Source of the DNA: Siminovitchia sp047228825
GTDB lineage: Bacteria; Bacillota; Bacilli; Bacillales; Bacillaceae_C
Assembly: GCF_047228825.1 (NCBI RefSeq)
Contig: NZ_JBFEGN010000001.1
Coordinates: 204,377-268,376, forward strand
Direction of reading: 5' to 3'
Length of the DNA: 64,000 bases
Both the position numbers and the translations under genes were made by a program. The notes below the pieces were generated by a model. The model did no database searches and was not told where the DNA came from. It saw only the letters and a list, made by a program, of their open reading frames with translations. Positions 26,473-35,266 of the stretch are shown here, one piece after another (positions within the stretch are counted from its first letter, which is position 1; each line of letters opens with the position of its first letter).

Positions 26473-26585
26473 AAAAACCCTCTTTGCCGTTTGGGCAAAG
26501 AGGGTTCGCAAAAAAGAAGCCAGTATCATTGCAGCTTCTGTAAAACCTCCCTTTGCCAGCCTCACGGGACTGAAGTTAAAAGGGA
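26473..26585 (-). promoter_or_regulatory. PyrR-dependent transcription attenuator between pyrR and pyrB
   Basis: On the minus strand the PyrR-binding loop AGUCCCGUGAGGCU (26558-26571) fits the consensus ARUCCNGNGAGGYU exactly. Downstream is a strong terminator, AACCCTCTTTGCC / GGCAAAGAGGGTT (26476-26506), ending in a T-run. UMP-loaded PyrR should stabilise the anti-antiterminator and stop transcription of pyrB onward. Confidence 0.93.
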
Positions 26586-27131
26586 CTATTCAATTGAATG
26601 GATTGTGACTTTGTCTCCGCCGTCAGTTTCCGAAAGTTCAACGACGATTTTTTCCAAGCGGGAAGTGGGAATATTTTTTCCGATAAAATCAGCACGGATC
26701 GGCAATTCCCTGTGCCCCCTGTCCACGAGGACGGCTAGCTGGATTTGCGAAGGCCGCCCCATGTCGACCAATGCATCCATCGCCGCCCTTACCGTTCTTC
26801 CGGTGTACAAGACATCGTCTACCAAAATCACTTTTTTTTCGGCGATATCAACCGGCAAACTGGATCCTTTCACTTCAGGCTCGGCATTTTCCGTTTGAAT
26901 CGTCAAGTCGTCTCTGTACAACGTGATATCGAGATCCCCTACAGGCAATTGCTCGCCTTCAATTCGTTCGATTCGTTCCGCCAGGCGCTGTGCCAGATAA
27001 ATGCCGCGTGTTTTGATTCCGACCAGAACGCAATCTTCAATTCCTTTGTTTCTTTCAATAATCTCGTGGGCAATTCTTGTCAACGCCCTCTGAACGGCTT
27101 TTTCATCAAGGACAACCGCTTTTGGAGCCAT
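26586..27131 (-). CDS. pyrR: pyr operon attenuation regulator / uracil phosphoribosyltransferase
   Basis: 181 residues. Binds pyr mRNA when UMP or UTP is high and causes termination; has weak uracil phosphoribosyltransferase activity. The PRPP motif VILVDDVLYTGRTVRAA is intact. It is flanked on both sides by PyrR-binding leaders, so it regulates itself. Normally followed by the uracil permease gene pyrP; here pyrB follows directly. Confidence 0.96.
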   Translation of the reverse strand: MAPKAVVLDEKAVQRALTRIAHEIIERNKGIEDCVLVGIKTRGIYLAQRLAERIERIEGEQLPVGDLDITLYRDDLTIQTENAEPEVKGSSLPVDIAEKKVILVDDVLYTGRTVRAAMDALVDMGRPSQIQLAVLVDRGHRELPIRADFIGKNIPTSRLEKIVVELSETDGGDKVTIHSIE

Positions 27132-27276
27132 GTTTCACACCTCTTTTGGTAAAATAAAAACCCTCCTGCCGATACGGCGAGAGGGTACAGTTTCTCCTTA
27201 AACGGGCACGATAAATGAGCTGCCCATCACGTTCCTTCTCAGCCTCACGGGACCGAATTTAAAGGTCTTATTAAGC
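27132..27276 (-). promoter_or_regulatory. PyrR-dependent attenuator in the pyrR leader
   Basis: The PyrR-binding loop GGUCCCGUGAGGCU (27241-27254) matches 13 of 14 consensus positions. The terminator stem ACCCTC...GCCG / CGGC...GAGGGT (27160-27186), with two mismatches, ends in a T-rich tract just before the pyrR ribosome binding site. Confidence 0.9.
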
Positions 27277-27283
27277 TATACCA

Positions 27284-27312
27284 ACTATATACCCGTTGAT
27301 TGGATATGTCAA
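27284..27312 (-). promoter_or_regulatory. sigma-A promoter of the pyr operon
   Basis: Minus strand TTGACA (27307-27312) and TATAGT (27284-27289) with a 17-base spacer. The -35 overlaps the rluD stop codon, so the pyr operon starts right after rluD. Predicted transcript start near 27277. Confidence 0.85.
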
Positions 27313-28220
27313 TGGTTATGGCGCAATTTATCCAGAAGCTTCACAAAATACTGCGGCAATGGGGCGGTGAACTCCAGGTACTCCTCCGTTCTCGGATGCC
27401 GAAAGCCCAAAACGCCCGCATGCAACACTTGGCCGTCTGCCGGGATCGTATGTTTAGGACCGTATTTCGGATCGCCTGCAAGCGGGTAGCCGATATACTT
27501 CATATGGACGCGTATTTGATGAGTCCGGCCTGTCTCCAGTTCACATTCTACAAATGTAAATTGTGCAAATCTTTCTTTTACCGCAAAATGAGTGACGGCA
27601 TGCTTGCCTTTTTCGTTAACCGCCATACTTTGCCGATCTGCCGGGTTTCGCCCTATCGGGGCATCAACCGTCCCGTGGTCATGCGGAATGACCCCGTGAA
27701 CGAGCGCATAATATTTTCGGGTGACCGTTTTTTTGACGAGCTGATCGACGAGCCGTTCATGGGCAAGATCATTTTTGGCAACCATCAGCAGCCCGGATGT
27801 ATCCTTGTCGATTCGATGAACAATGCCGGGACGCAAAACACCATTAATACCGGATAAATCTTTGCAATGGGCCATTAGTCCATTTACAAGTGTACCGGAA
27901 GGATGTCCAGGCGCGGGATGAACAACCATCCCTTTCGGTTTATTTACAACAATGACGTCGGAATCCTCATAGTAAATTTCCAGATCCATTTCCTCCGGTT
28001 CCACGTTCAGCAGTTCCGGTTCGGGAATGGAAACAGAAATTTCGTCATCAGTCTGGCACTTATAATTTGCCTTCACTTGTACTCCGTTCACTTGAACCCA
28101 CCCATCTTTGATCCACTGCTGAACTTGTGAACGGGACCATTGTTCGTCAAGGGCAGCGATCAGCTTGTCAATCCGTTCCCCGTTTTCTTCACCTGAAACA
28201 AGATGCTCAACCTTTTCCAT
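27309..28220 (-). CDS. ylyB: RluD-family 23S rRNA pseudouridine synthase (YlyB)
   Basis: 303 residues. An N-terminal S4 RNA-binding domain (SRSQVQQWIKDGWVQVNG) is followed by the catalytic domain with Asp in HRIDKDTSGLL. It is expected to modify uridines in 23S rRNA. The ATG region overlaps the lspA 3' end by 14 bases, so lspA and ylyB are co-translated, as in B. subtilis. Confidence 0.94.
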   Translation of the reverse strand: MEKVEHLVSGEENGERIDKLIAALDEQWSRSQVQQWIKDGWVQVNGVQVKANYKCQTDDEISVSIPEPELLNVEPEEMDLEIYYEDSDVIVVNKPKGMVVHPAPGHPSGTLVNGLMAHCKDLSGINGVLRPGIVHRIDKDTSGLLMVAKNDLAHERLVDQLVKKTVTRKYYALVHGVIPHDHGTVDAPIGRNPADRQSMAVNEKGKHAVTHFAVKERFAQFTFVECELETGRTHQIRVHMKYIGYPLAGDPKYGPKHTIPADGQVLHAGVLGFRHPRTEEYLEFTAPLPQYFVKLLDKLRHNH

Positions 28221-28683
28221 TCGAGTTCACCTTTTCTTTTCTTTCCTCACGAAAGATTTGGATCATCAACAGGCCGACGCCTATCGTCAAAGCAGAATCG
28301 GCTATATTGAAAACCGGAAAATCATAGCCGAAAATATATGTATCAAGAAAATCGACGACTTCCTGCCTGAACAGGCGGTCAATGAAATTTCCGATAGCAC
28401 CGCCTAAAATAAAAGCCAAGCTTGTCTGAAAGAGGGGTTTTCCTTTCGCTTGGGTTTGCATGTAATAAATAATGCCCGCCACCACAATGGCCGTTATCAT
28501 ATAAAATAACCACATTTGCCCCTCCAATATTCCCCAGGCCGCACCCCTGTTGCGGTGTGAAGTGATAAAGAAAAAATTTGGAAAAACCGCAATGCTTTCC
28601 CCTATCTCCATAAAACGAACGATCAGCCATTTTGTCAATTGGTCCAATGCTATCACAAATAAGGCAATCACATAATAGGCCAC
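28207..28683 (-). CDS. lspA: lipoprotein signal peptidase (SPase II)
   Basis: 158 residues with four membrane helices. Removes signal peptides from prelipoproteins after lipid attachment. Catalytic aspartates lie in IGNFIDR and FNIADSA. The GTG at 28683 is chosen because GGGGG lies about 7 bases upstream; a TTG two codons earlier is too close to it. The small ylyA gene that sits between ileS and lspA in B. subtilis is absent here. Confidence 0.93.
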   Translation of the reverse strand: MAYYVIALFVIALDQLTKWLIVRFMEIGESIAVFPNFFFITSHRNRGAAWGILEGQMWLFYMITAIVVAGIIYYMQTQAKGKPLFQTSLAFILGGAIGNFIDRLFRQEVVDFLDTYIFGYDFPVFNIADSALTIGVGLLMIQIFREERKEKVNSNGKG

Positions 28684-28727
28684 GCGCAAACCCCCGAATC
28701 TTAAATGTCATTTCAATTGTATTTTAG

Positions 28728-28761
28728 CAAAAAGCAACAAGCCCTCCCGGCAGAAGGGCTT
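28728..28761 (-). terminator. terminator after ileS
   Basis: AAGCCCT / AGGGCTT hairpin (28739-28761) followed on the minus strand by a T-containing stretch, just past the ileS stop. Confidence 0.65.
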
Positions 28762-28768
28762 GCCATTA

Positions 28769-31528
28769 TTATTTTAATTGCCTGACAACACCTGCACACC
28801 GCGGGCAAATATCCGGGTATTCCCCGTCATCCCCGACAGTTGGTGTTACAACCCAGCAGCGCGCACATGTTTCGCCTTCGGCCTTTTCAACAACTACCGC
28901 CGCACGTTCCAGCTTCAGGGCGTTTTCCGGTGCATCATCGTAAGCACCGCCTACTTCAAACGCCGACACAATAAACAATTGCTTAATGTCTTCGGAAATG
29001 CTTTCAAGCAATGCTTTTGTTTCATCATGAACGTACAGGGTAACTTTTGCCGTAAGCGACTTGCCGATCACTTTTTTGTTTCTGGCCTCTTCCAACGCTT
29101 TTAGTACATCATCGCGCACGTGCAAAAATTCGTTCCATTTGTTTTCAAGCGCTTCGCTATTGGCAATTTCCTCTGTTTCGGGCATATCGGTTAATTGAAC
29201 GCTGATTTCCTCCACACCGGGGATGTATGACCATACTTCGTCCGTTGTATGGGGTAAAATCGGCGACAATAATTTCGAAAGGGCAACGACACATTTGTAC
29301 ATGACCGTTTGCATCGCCCTGCGTTCAAAATGATTCTCCGCTTCAATATACAGCACATCTTTTGCAAAGTCCATATAAAAAGCACTTAAATCGATTGTAC
29401 AGAAATTGTTCACAGCGTGATAAATATCCGCAAACTCAAATTCCTCATACGCAGCCAATGATTCCTTCATTAAGTTGTTTAGCCGGACAAGCAAAAATTG
29501 GTCTACTTCCCGCAACTTGGCTGTCGGAACCGAATGCGCTTTTGGATCGAAGCCGGCCAGGTTTCCCAGCAGGAAGCGGAAGGTGTTCCTGATTTTCCGA
29601 TAGACCTCGCTTACTTGTTTTAAAATGGCGTCGGAAATTCGGACATCTGACTGGTAATCCACCGAAGCAACCCAAAGACGTAAAATTTCAGCCCCAAATT
29701 GACTTGTGATTTTCGCCGGAACAACAACATTTCCCAAAGATTTACTCATTTTATGGCCTTCACCATCAAGCGCAAATCCGTGGCTCAGCACTCCCTTGTA
29801 CGGCGCTTTGCCGGTCACGGCGACCGCCGTTGTCAAAGAAGAGTTGAACCAGCCGCGGTATTGGTCCGAACCTTCCAAATAAAGATCTGCAGGCCTTCTT
29901 TGGTCATCACGGACGACAAGAACTCCCTGGTGTGAAGAACCGGAATCGAACCAAACATCCATAATGTCCGTTTCTTTTGTAAAGATGCCGTTCGGGCTTC
30001 CCGGATGGGTAAAGCCTTCAGGCAAAAGCTCGGAAGCTTCTTTTTCAAACCAAATATTGGAGCCGTGCTTGCGGAACAACTCGGATACATGGGCAATCGT
30101 TTCATCCGTAATAATCGGCTCCCCGTTTTCCGCATAAAATACCGGAATCGGAACTCCCCATACCCTTTGCCGTGAAATACACCAGTCGCCGCGGTCGCGA
30201 ACCATATTGAACAGCCGTGTTTCTCCCCATTTTGGGACCCATTTTACTTCTTTGATGGCCTCGAGAAGTTCAGGCCGGAAATCTTTAATGGAAGCAAACC
30301 ATTGGGACGTGGCCCGGAAAATGACCGGCTTTTTCGTCCGCCAATCATGCGGATACGAGTGTGTAATAAATTCGAGTTTCAAAAGCGCTCCTGCTTCATT
30401 CAGCTTTTCGGTAATCGGTTTGTTTGCCTTATCATAGAACAAGCCTTCAAATCCGGGAGCCTCATCGGTCATATATCCTTTATCATCAACAGGGCAAAGG
30501 ACTCCGAGTTTGTATTTTTGGCCGACATGAAAGTCGTCCTCCCCATGTCCGGGCGCAGTATGGACGCAGCCTGTTCCGGATTCAACCGTTACATGCTCTC
30601 CAAGAATGACAAGGGAGTCCCGATTGTAGAGCGGGTGTTTGGCTACAATGTACTCCAGGTCTGTTCCTTTTACCGTCTTTATTGTTTCCGGATGATCCCA
30701 TCCAAGCAGGGAAGCGACATTTTCCACCAGATCTTCAGCCACAACATATTGATGGCCGTTATGCTTCACAACCGCATAATTCAAATCCGGATGCACCGCA
30801 ATCCCCAGGTTGGCGGGAATCGTCCATGGTGTCGTTGTCCAAACGACAATATAAGTCCCTTCATCCAAAACATTTTTTCCATCCTTTACTGGGAAGGCGA
30901 CGTAAATCGACGGAGAGCGTTTATCTTTATATTCAATTTCCGCCTCCGCCAAAGCGGACTCACTCGAAGGTGACCAATATACAGGTTTTTTGCCTTTGTA
31001 AATGTAGCCTTTCTTCGCCATTTCGCCGAACACTTTGATTTGTTCCGCTTCATATTCGGGTTTCAACGTAATATAAGGGTTTTCCCAATCTCCCCGTACA
31101 CCGAGCCTCTTAAATTCCTTGCGCTGGTTGTCGATTTGTTCATGGGCGTACTCGGCGCATTTTTCCCGAAACTCTGCGATGGACATTTCCTTACGGTTTA
31201 CCCCTTTGTTCGTTAACGCCTGTTCAATCGGAAGGCCGTGTGTGTCCCAGCCGGGTACGTAGGGAGCGCAAAAACCGGCCATTGATTTATAGCGGACAAT
31301 CATATCTTTTAATGTTTTATTTAACGCATGGCCCATATGCAGATCGCCGTTGGCATATGGGGGGCCGTCATGGAGAATAAAAAGCGGGCGGCCTTTTGTC
31401 CTTTCCTGGACTTTGCGGTAAATATCATTTTCCTCCCACCATGCCTGGATTTCCGGCTCTCTTTTCGGCAAATTTCCCCGCATCGGGAACTCCGTTTTTG
31501 GCATGAGCAGTGTATCTTTATAATCCAT
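28769..31528 (-). CDS. ileS: isoleucyl-tRNA synthetase
   Basis: 919 residues. Charges tRNA-Ile; class I synthetase with an editing domain. HMGH (64-67) and KMSKS signatures are present, and a C-terminal zinc finger CARCW...CPRC. This is the bacterial (mupirocin-sensitive) architecture. It is controlled by an upstream T-box leader and has its own promoter between divIVA and the leader. Confidence 0.97.
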   Translation of the reverse strand: MDYKDTLLMPKTEFPMRGNLPKREPEIQAWWEENDIYRKVQERTKGRPLFILHDGPPYANGDLHMGHALNKTLKDMIVRYKSMAGFCAPYVPGWDTHGLPIEQALTNKGVNRKEMSIAEFREKCAEYAHEQIDNQRKEFKRLGVRGDWENPYITLKPEYEAEQIKVFGEMAKKGYIYKGKKPVYWSPSSESALAEAEIEYKDKRSPSIYVAFPVKDGKNVLDEGTYIVVWTTTPWTIPANLGIAVHPDLNYAVVKHNGHQYVVAEDLVENVASLLGWDHPETIKTVKGTDLEYIVAKHPLYNRDSLVILGEHVTVESGTGCVHTAPGHGEDDFHVGQKYKLGVLCPVDDKGYMTDEAPGFEGLFYDKANKPITEKLNEAGALLKLEFITHSYPHDWRTKKPVIFRATSQWFASIKDFRPELLEAIKEVKWVPKWGETRLFNMVRDRGDWCISRQRVWGVPIPVFYAENGEPIITDETIAHVSELFRKHGSNIWFEKEASELLPEGFTHPGSPNGIFTKETDIMDVWFDSGSSHQGVLVVRDDQRRPADLYLEGSDQYRGWFNSSLTTAVAVTGKAPYKGVLSHGFALDGEGHKMSKSLGNVVVPAKITSQFGAEILRLWVASVDYQSDVRISDAILKQVSEVYRKIRNTFRFLLGNLAGFDPKAHSVPTAKLREVDQFLLVRLNNLMKESLAAYEEFEFADIYHAVNNFCTIDLSAFYMDFAKDVLYIEAENHFERRAMQTVMYKCVVALSKLLSPILPHTTDEVWSYIPGVEEISVQLTDMPETEEIANSEALENKWNEFLHVRDDVLKALEEARNKKVIGKSLTAKVTLYVHDETKALLESISEDIKQLFIVSAFEVGGAYDDAPENALKLERAAVVVEKAEGETCARCWVVTPTVGDDGEYPDICPRCAGVVRQLK

Positions 31529-31559
31529 TCATTCTTTTCCTCCTTAAACGTATTCTTTT

Positions 31560-31885
31560 AGCCATACGGCTCATCGTTCCATCACGTTTGGCAAGCCAGC
31601 ATCTTTACAACGCAAATAACCTTCTCATCCCAAGCAAGGGACGAGAAGGTTATCTTCCCGCGGTACCACCCAAATAGACAAAGCGCGCAGAGGCATTGTC
31701 CACTCTGGATCGTTATCGTTGATCAGACGCTCTCAACTACTCGCCGGATGCTTTCGTTTCGAGTACTCAAGGGTGATTTTCCATATCTCTTCCATGCCGG
31801 GCTTTCACCATCCCCGGTTCGCTTGAATGGTTTGTGAGAAATGTACTTTCCCTGTCATCGCTTGATTCCCTGTAAAATTACTACT
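31560..31885 (-). promoter_or_regulatory. T-box riboswitch (isoleucine) controlling ileS
   Basis: On the minus strand the T-box core GGTGGTACCGCGGG (31657-31670) is followed by a terminator hairpin, ACCTTCTCGTCCC / GGGATGAGAAGGT (about 31618-31651). A stem I region lies upstream. A candidate specifier ATC followed by A (in GAAAATCACC) lies about 110 bases before the T-box and fits isoleucine. Uncharged tRNA-Ile should favour the antiterminator. This fills the ileS-divIVA gap. Confidence 0.93.
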
Positions 31886-31915
31886 ATTATATGTGAGCGG
31901 ATAAAACGATGTCAA
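31886..31915 (-). promoter_or_regulatory. sigma-A promoter of the ileS leader
   Basis: TTGACA (31910-31915) and TATAAT (31886-31891), both perfect hexamers with an 18-base spacer, immediately after the divIVA stop. Confidence 0.88.
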
Positions 31916-31918
31916 GCG

Positions 31919-32434
31919 CTACTCGACTTCTTCCGCTTCTTCCAGAGAAGTGAGTTCTGTAGCGTCGAGCTCAAATTCCATCAGCTTATCCCAATCGTCG
32001 CTTTGCAGCAGGTCAAGCTGAGCCTCGATCAACATGCGGAAGCGTGTACGAAATACTTTTGACTGCTTCTTTAATTCTTCAATTTCCAAGGCGATTTTTC
32101 GCGCTTTTGATAAAGATTCATTTACAATTCTGTCCGCATTTTTTTCGGCTTCACGGATGATCAGCTTTGCTTCCTTCAAAGCATTGCCTTTTACTTCTTC
32201 AGCAGCCTCTTGGGCTACAACGATCGACTTATTAAGCGTTTCCTCTATATTGTTGAAATGGCCCAGACGTTCATTCATCGAAGCCAATTTTTCTTCCAGC
32301 TCTTTTTTCTCGCGTATTAAAAGCTCGTAATCTTTTATAACCTGCTCGAGAAACTCGTTTACTTCGTCTTCATCATAACCGCGGAACCCTTTGCTGAATT
32401 CCTTGTTATGTATATCTACCGGCGTTAACGGCAT
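31919..32434 (-). CDS. divIVA: cell-division initiation / pole-tethering protein DivIVA
   Basis: 171 residues. Coiled-coil protein that senses negative membrane curvature at septa and poles and places MinCDJ and sporulation factors. The membrane-inserting Phe17-Arg18 pair and the FRGYDEDEVNEFL motif are present, followed by long heptad-repeat coiled coils. Start at 32434 (MPLTP) is chosen over an adjacent ATG because it gives a 7-base spacing to AGGAGG. Confidence 0.95.
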   Translation of the reverse strand: MPLTPVDIHNKEFSKGFRGYDEDEVNEFLEQVIKDYELLIREKKELEEKLASMNERLGHFNNIEETLNKSIVVAQEAAEEVKGNALKEAKLIIREAEKNADRIVNESLSKARKIALEIEELKKQSKVFRTRFRMLIEAQLDLLQSDDWDKLMEFELDATELTSLEEAEEVE

Positions 32435-32519
32435 CATGCCACCTCCTTGTGCTTTTTCTCTTTAAGATACATATATTATAACGAATTTCGCCCGGATCTG
32501 CGATTTTCTTTTAACATTT

Positions 32520-33296
32520 TTATTTGATTATCCCGAATTTTATCCTAAGCTTGTTTTTCTTTGTTTCCCCCAAAATGCCGACAATTTTGCATCTTCCGAG
32601 CCTGCGTGCCGAAATGATATCCCCCTGGAAACACTCCGTTGCCGGCTGCTCCGTTACTTTCCAGTTTAATTTTACCAGCTTTTGGCTGATAATTGATTGT
32701 GCTTTTTGCCTTGAAATGGAAAAGGCGGCAGACAGGATGGCATCCAGCCGCATCGCAGCAACAGTTGTTTCAAACTGATCCCACTTCTCTTCCCGTTCGA
32801 TTGCTTCATCCAGTGCAATCTTTTGAACTGTCACATTGGCCTTGCCGATTTCTTTGAGTTGGGAGATTAAATAATCCTCTATTTCTTTACTCGAAAAAAA
32901 TTGAATCCGATCTCCATTTACAATGATGTCGCCAAACTTTTCCCTCTTGATCCCCAATGACATTAACGATCCGAGCACCATGCGGTGCTCCAGATTTACA
33001 AATTTCCGGGGATAATCGATTTCGTACAAGCCGATTTGGAAATCATCTTCTTCCGGTTCCATGTATCCCGGGTAAATGAGCGCCCTTTTTCGCTCACAAG
33101 CAGGATCTCCCCCAAAAAAGGAACATCGCACGTCCGGCCCGCCACCAATTACGGACTGCAGCATATGCTGCTGGCGAGGATCAAGAAAGTCCGTTAATTT
33201 CTCTGAATAGGTGCGTTCCACAAATTCTTTCCAGTCTATTGCCAAATCAATAAACTGCTTCTCATCCTTGCGAAAATGTTGATAAATCCCAGACAA
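32520..33296 (-). CDS. ylmH: S4-domain RNA-binding protein YlmH (ribosome quality control factor)
   Basis: 258 residues. The N-terminal region (LTDFLDPRQQHMLQSV) is shared with YlmH, followed by a C-terminal S4 domain (about 182-240). Recent work links YlmH to ribosome-associated quality control together with RqcH, where it can act like RqcP. Start is a TTG at 33296; it aligns with the MDIYQHF start of B. subtilis but lacks a strong ribosome site. Lies between divIVA and ylmG as usual. Confidence 0.9.
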   Translation of the reverse strand: MSGIYQHFRKDEKQFIDLAIDWKEFVERTYSEKLTDFLDPRQQHMLQSVIGGGPDVRCSFFGGDPACERKRALIYPGYMEPEEDDFQIGLYEIDYPRKFVNLEHRMVLGSLMSLGIKREKFGDIIVNGDRIQFFSSKEIEDYLISQLKEIGKANVTVQKIALDEAIEREEKWDQFETTVAAMRLDAILSAAFSISRQKAQSIISQKLVKLNWKVTEQPATECFQGDIISARRLGRCKIVGILGETKKNKLRIKFGIIK

Positions 33297-33359
33297 AACC
33301 GTTTCAACTCCATTTTAAAAAAGCGCAATAATCCTCCCAAACCGCGTTAGGCAAGAGCC

Positions 33360-33632
33360 TCAAGACATCTGGCCGACCCATTTGGCGATTTCCCACAAGC
33401 CCATTGTCGCAAGCCGGAGGACTAAAAAAGCAACAATTGGCGAAATGTCGATCATGCCAAGGGGCGGGACAATTCTGCGAAAAGGCTCCAAATACGGTTC
33501 ACAAATCCGCGCTAAAATCTGCCCGATTCCGGATTCCCTGGCATTCGGGAACCACGACATTAATATGTATATAATTAATGCCCAGGAATATAGTTGAATA
33601 AGCTGTACAATTAAAGCAATTATCATTGTCAT
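33360..33632 (-). CDS. ylmG: YggT family membrane protein YlmG
   Basis: 90 residues, two hydrophobic segments flanking a conserved loop (SWFPNARESGIGQILARICEPYLEPFR, split here only by description). Family members are linked to envelope and division machinery, but the exact role is unclear. ATG at 33632 (MTMIIALI) behind GAGGTGG; four bases after the sepF stop, so coupled to sepF. Confidence 0.9.
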   Translation of the reverse strand: MTMIIALIVQLIQLYSWALIIYILMSWFPNARESGIGQILARICEPYLEPFRRIVPPLGMIDISPIVAFLVLRLATMGLWEIAKWVGQMS

Positions 33633-33636
33633 CCTG

Positions 33637-34095
33637 CTATGACCACCTCGAATCATCATAATGTCCGGCGTCCATCATCTCTGTAATATTTCCCGAAACT
33701 TCAACATTGTCGGGAGTGCAAAGAAAGATGTCGTTGCCGATTCTTTGAATATCGCCACCTATGGCGTACACTGTGCCGCTTAAAAAGTCAACGATCCTGA
33801 TAGCCTGGTCGTGTTGAATACGCTGCAAATTAACGACAACCGCACGGCGGTTAACCAGGTGGTCTGCCACTTCCTGTGCTTCGGCGTATACCCTCGGCTC
33901 AATCAATATGACCTTGGAGGACTGCTGTACGCTTTGAAGGCTGACCACATTTTGCTTCCGGCCGGAAGCAACGGAAGCATTGGTGGATTTTTTCGGCTCC
34001 TCACGTTCCTCAGCCGGTCTTTCTTCTTCCACATATTCATATTCATCTTCCAGCAAAAAAAAGTTTTTGAACTTCGATTTTATACCCAATTTCAT
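33637..34095 (-). CDS. sepF: cell division protein SepF
   Basis: 152 residues. Forms rings that bundle FtsZ filaments and anchor the Z ring through an N-terminal amphipathic helix (MKLGIKSKFKNFF). An acidic linker is followed by the conserved dimerising core (VILIEPRVYAEAQEVAD, RRAVVVNLQR, FLSGTVYAIGGDIQ). Sits in the ylmE-sepF-ylmG-ylmH-divIVA group. Confidence 0.95.
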   Translation of the reverse strand: MKLGIKSKFKNFFLLEDEYEYVEEERPAEEREEPKKSTNASVASGRKQNVVSLQSVQQSSKVILIEPRVYAEAQEVADHLVNRRAVVVNLQRIQHDQAIRIVDFLSGTVYAIGGDIQRIGNDIFLCTPDNVEVSGNITEMMDAGHYDDSRWS

Positions 34096-34107
34096 GCCTC
34101 CTTCGCA

Positions 34108-34779
34108 TCATTCACCAACAAGAGCGGACCCGATGCGGACGAAAGTTGCCCCCTCTTCAATGGCAATTTTAAAATCGTTGGACATGCCCATCGACAGATC
34201 TTGGCATGGCGCATGCGGCAAATCCAAATGCTGGATTTCTGTTTGTAAATCCTTCAATTTTCGAAAACAGGTACGCAACATATCCTCGTCGTCCGTCAAA
34301 GGCGCCATCGTCATGAAGCCGGCAACGATGATTTTTTCAAATTGGGCAAGCTGTTCGACAAACCCTTTCACCTGTTCAGGATCCAGCCCATGTTTTGACT
34401 TTTCACCGGAAACATTCACTTGAACAAAGCATTGAACAGGCTGCCTGGCCCTTTTGTTAATTTCTTTTGCCAATGATAATCGGTCAAGTGAGTGAATATA
34501 CTTTACCTTGTCAATTATATTTTTAACCTTCCGGGATTGGAGTGTTCCGATAAAATGCCAGGTGGGCTTGTCTTTTAAAACGTCCCATTTGTTCAGCAGG
34601 CCTTCGTCGCGGTTTTCCCCAAAATGCCGAATGCCTGCCTCCAATGCTTCTTGCGCCCTTTCCACTGTCACATATTTGGTGACCGCAACAATCGTGATAT
34701 CTTCAGGGTTCCGGTTGGACCGGGCACATGCTTCCGCTATTTCCTGTTGAATCAATTGCAGGTTTTCAATTACTTTCAC
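34108..34779 (-). CDS. ylmE: YggS family pyridoxal phosphate homeostasis protein (YlmE)
   Basis: 223 residues. Single-domain alanine-racemase-like barrel that binds PLP and tunes vitamin B6 and amino acid pools. The PLP lysine lies in VAVTKYV, and the HFIGTLQSRK and SMGMSNDF motifs are intact. GTG start at 34779 after AGGGG. In B. subtilis ylmD precedes it in the same operon; here ylmC does. Confidence 0.93.
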   Translation of the reverse strand: MKVIENLQLIQQEIAEACARSNRNPEDITIVAVTKYVTVERAQEALEAGIRHFGENRDEGLLNKWDVLKDKPTWHFIGTLQSRKVKNIIDKVKYIHSLDRLSLAKEINKRARQPVQCFVQVNVSGEKSKHGLDPEQVKGFVEQLAQFEKIIVAGFMTMAPLTDDEDMLRTCFRKLKDLQTEIQHLDLPHAPCQDLSMGMSNDFKIAIEEGATFVRIGSALVGE

Positions 34780-34873
34780 GATTCATTACCCCTACATTTC
34801 ATGTTGTATTAATCAGCGTAAAATGACATTTTCTTTAGTGTACCACAAAAGCATGCGAACGGCATCGATAATG

Positions 34874-35149
34874 TCAATCTTTTGGCATGCCAAGCTGCTG
34901 TTGTTCATGCTCGATGCCGCTGTGTCTTACAAGAATCACATCCGTTCCGATTTTTATAATTTGATTCCAGGGAATGATGATCTCATCTTCCTTGCTAAAA
35001 AACCCCAGTAATTTTCCTGTTTGGCTGATGATGATTGATTCAATTTTGCCCGTATCAAGATTGATATCGATGTCGCCTATATTTCCGAGCTTGCGCCCGT
35101 CTGATACATTCACCACATCTTTTAATTGGAATTCCGATATTCTTATCAT
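34874..35149 (-). CDS. ylmC: YlmC/YmxH family PRC-barrel sporulation protein
   Basis: 91 residues starting MIRISEFQLKDVVNVSDG, with the PRC-barrel pattern (GRKLGNIGDIDIN, EDEIIIPWNQI). The family is common in spore formers, and its role is not clear. The start at 35149 matches the family; the open frame continues far upstream but crosses the sigG terminator. It lies between sigG and ylmE. Confidence 0.9.
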   Translation of the reverse strand: MIRISEFQLKDVVNVSDGRKLGNIGDIDINLDTGKIESIIISQTGKLLGFFSKEDEIIIPWNQIIKIGTDVILVRHSGIEHEQQQLGMPKD

Positions 35150-35229
35150 AATGATCCCCGCTTCCCGCCATGCTTTTTTTATGACATTATTACCAAGTAT
35201 ATGCAGCACCCTTATCCTTTCATGATAAG

Positions 35230-35266
35230 AGAAGAGCCGGATTTCATTACATGAAACCCGGCTCAT
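35230..35266 (-). terminator. terminator overlapping the sigG stop
   Basis: GAGCCGGGTTTCAT / ATGAAATCCGGCTC stem (35234-35264) followed by a T-rich tail on the minus strand. The 5' arm begins at the sigG stop codon. Confidence 0.8.
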
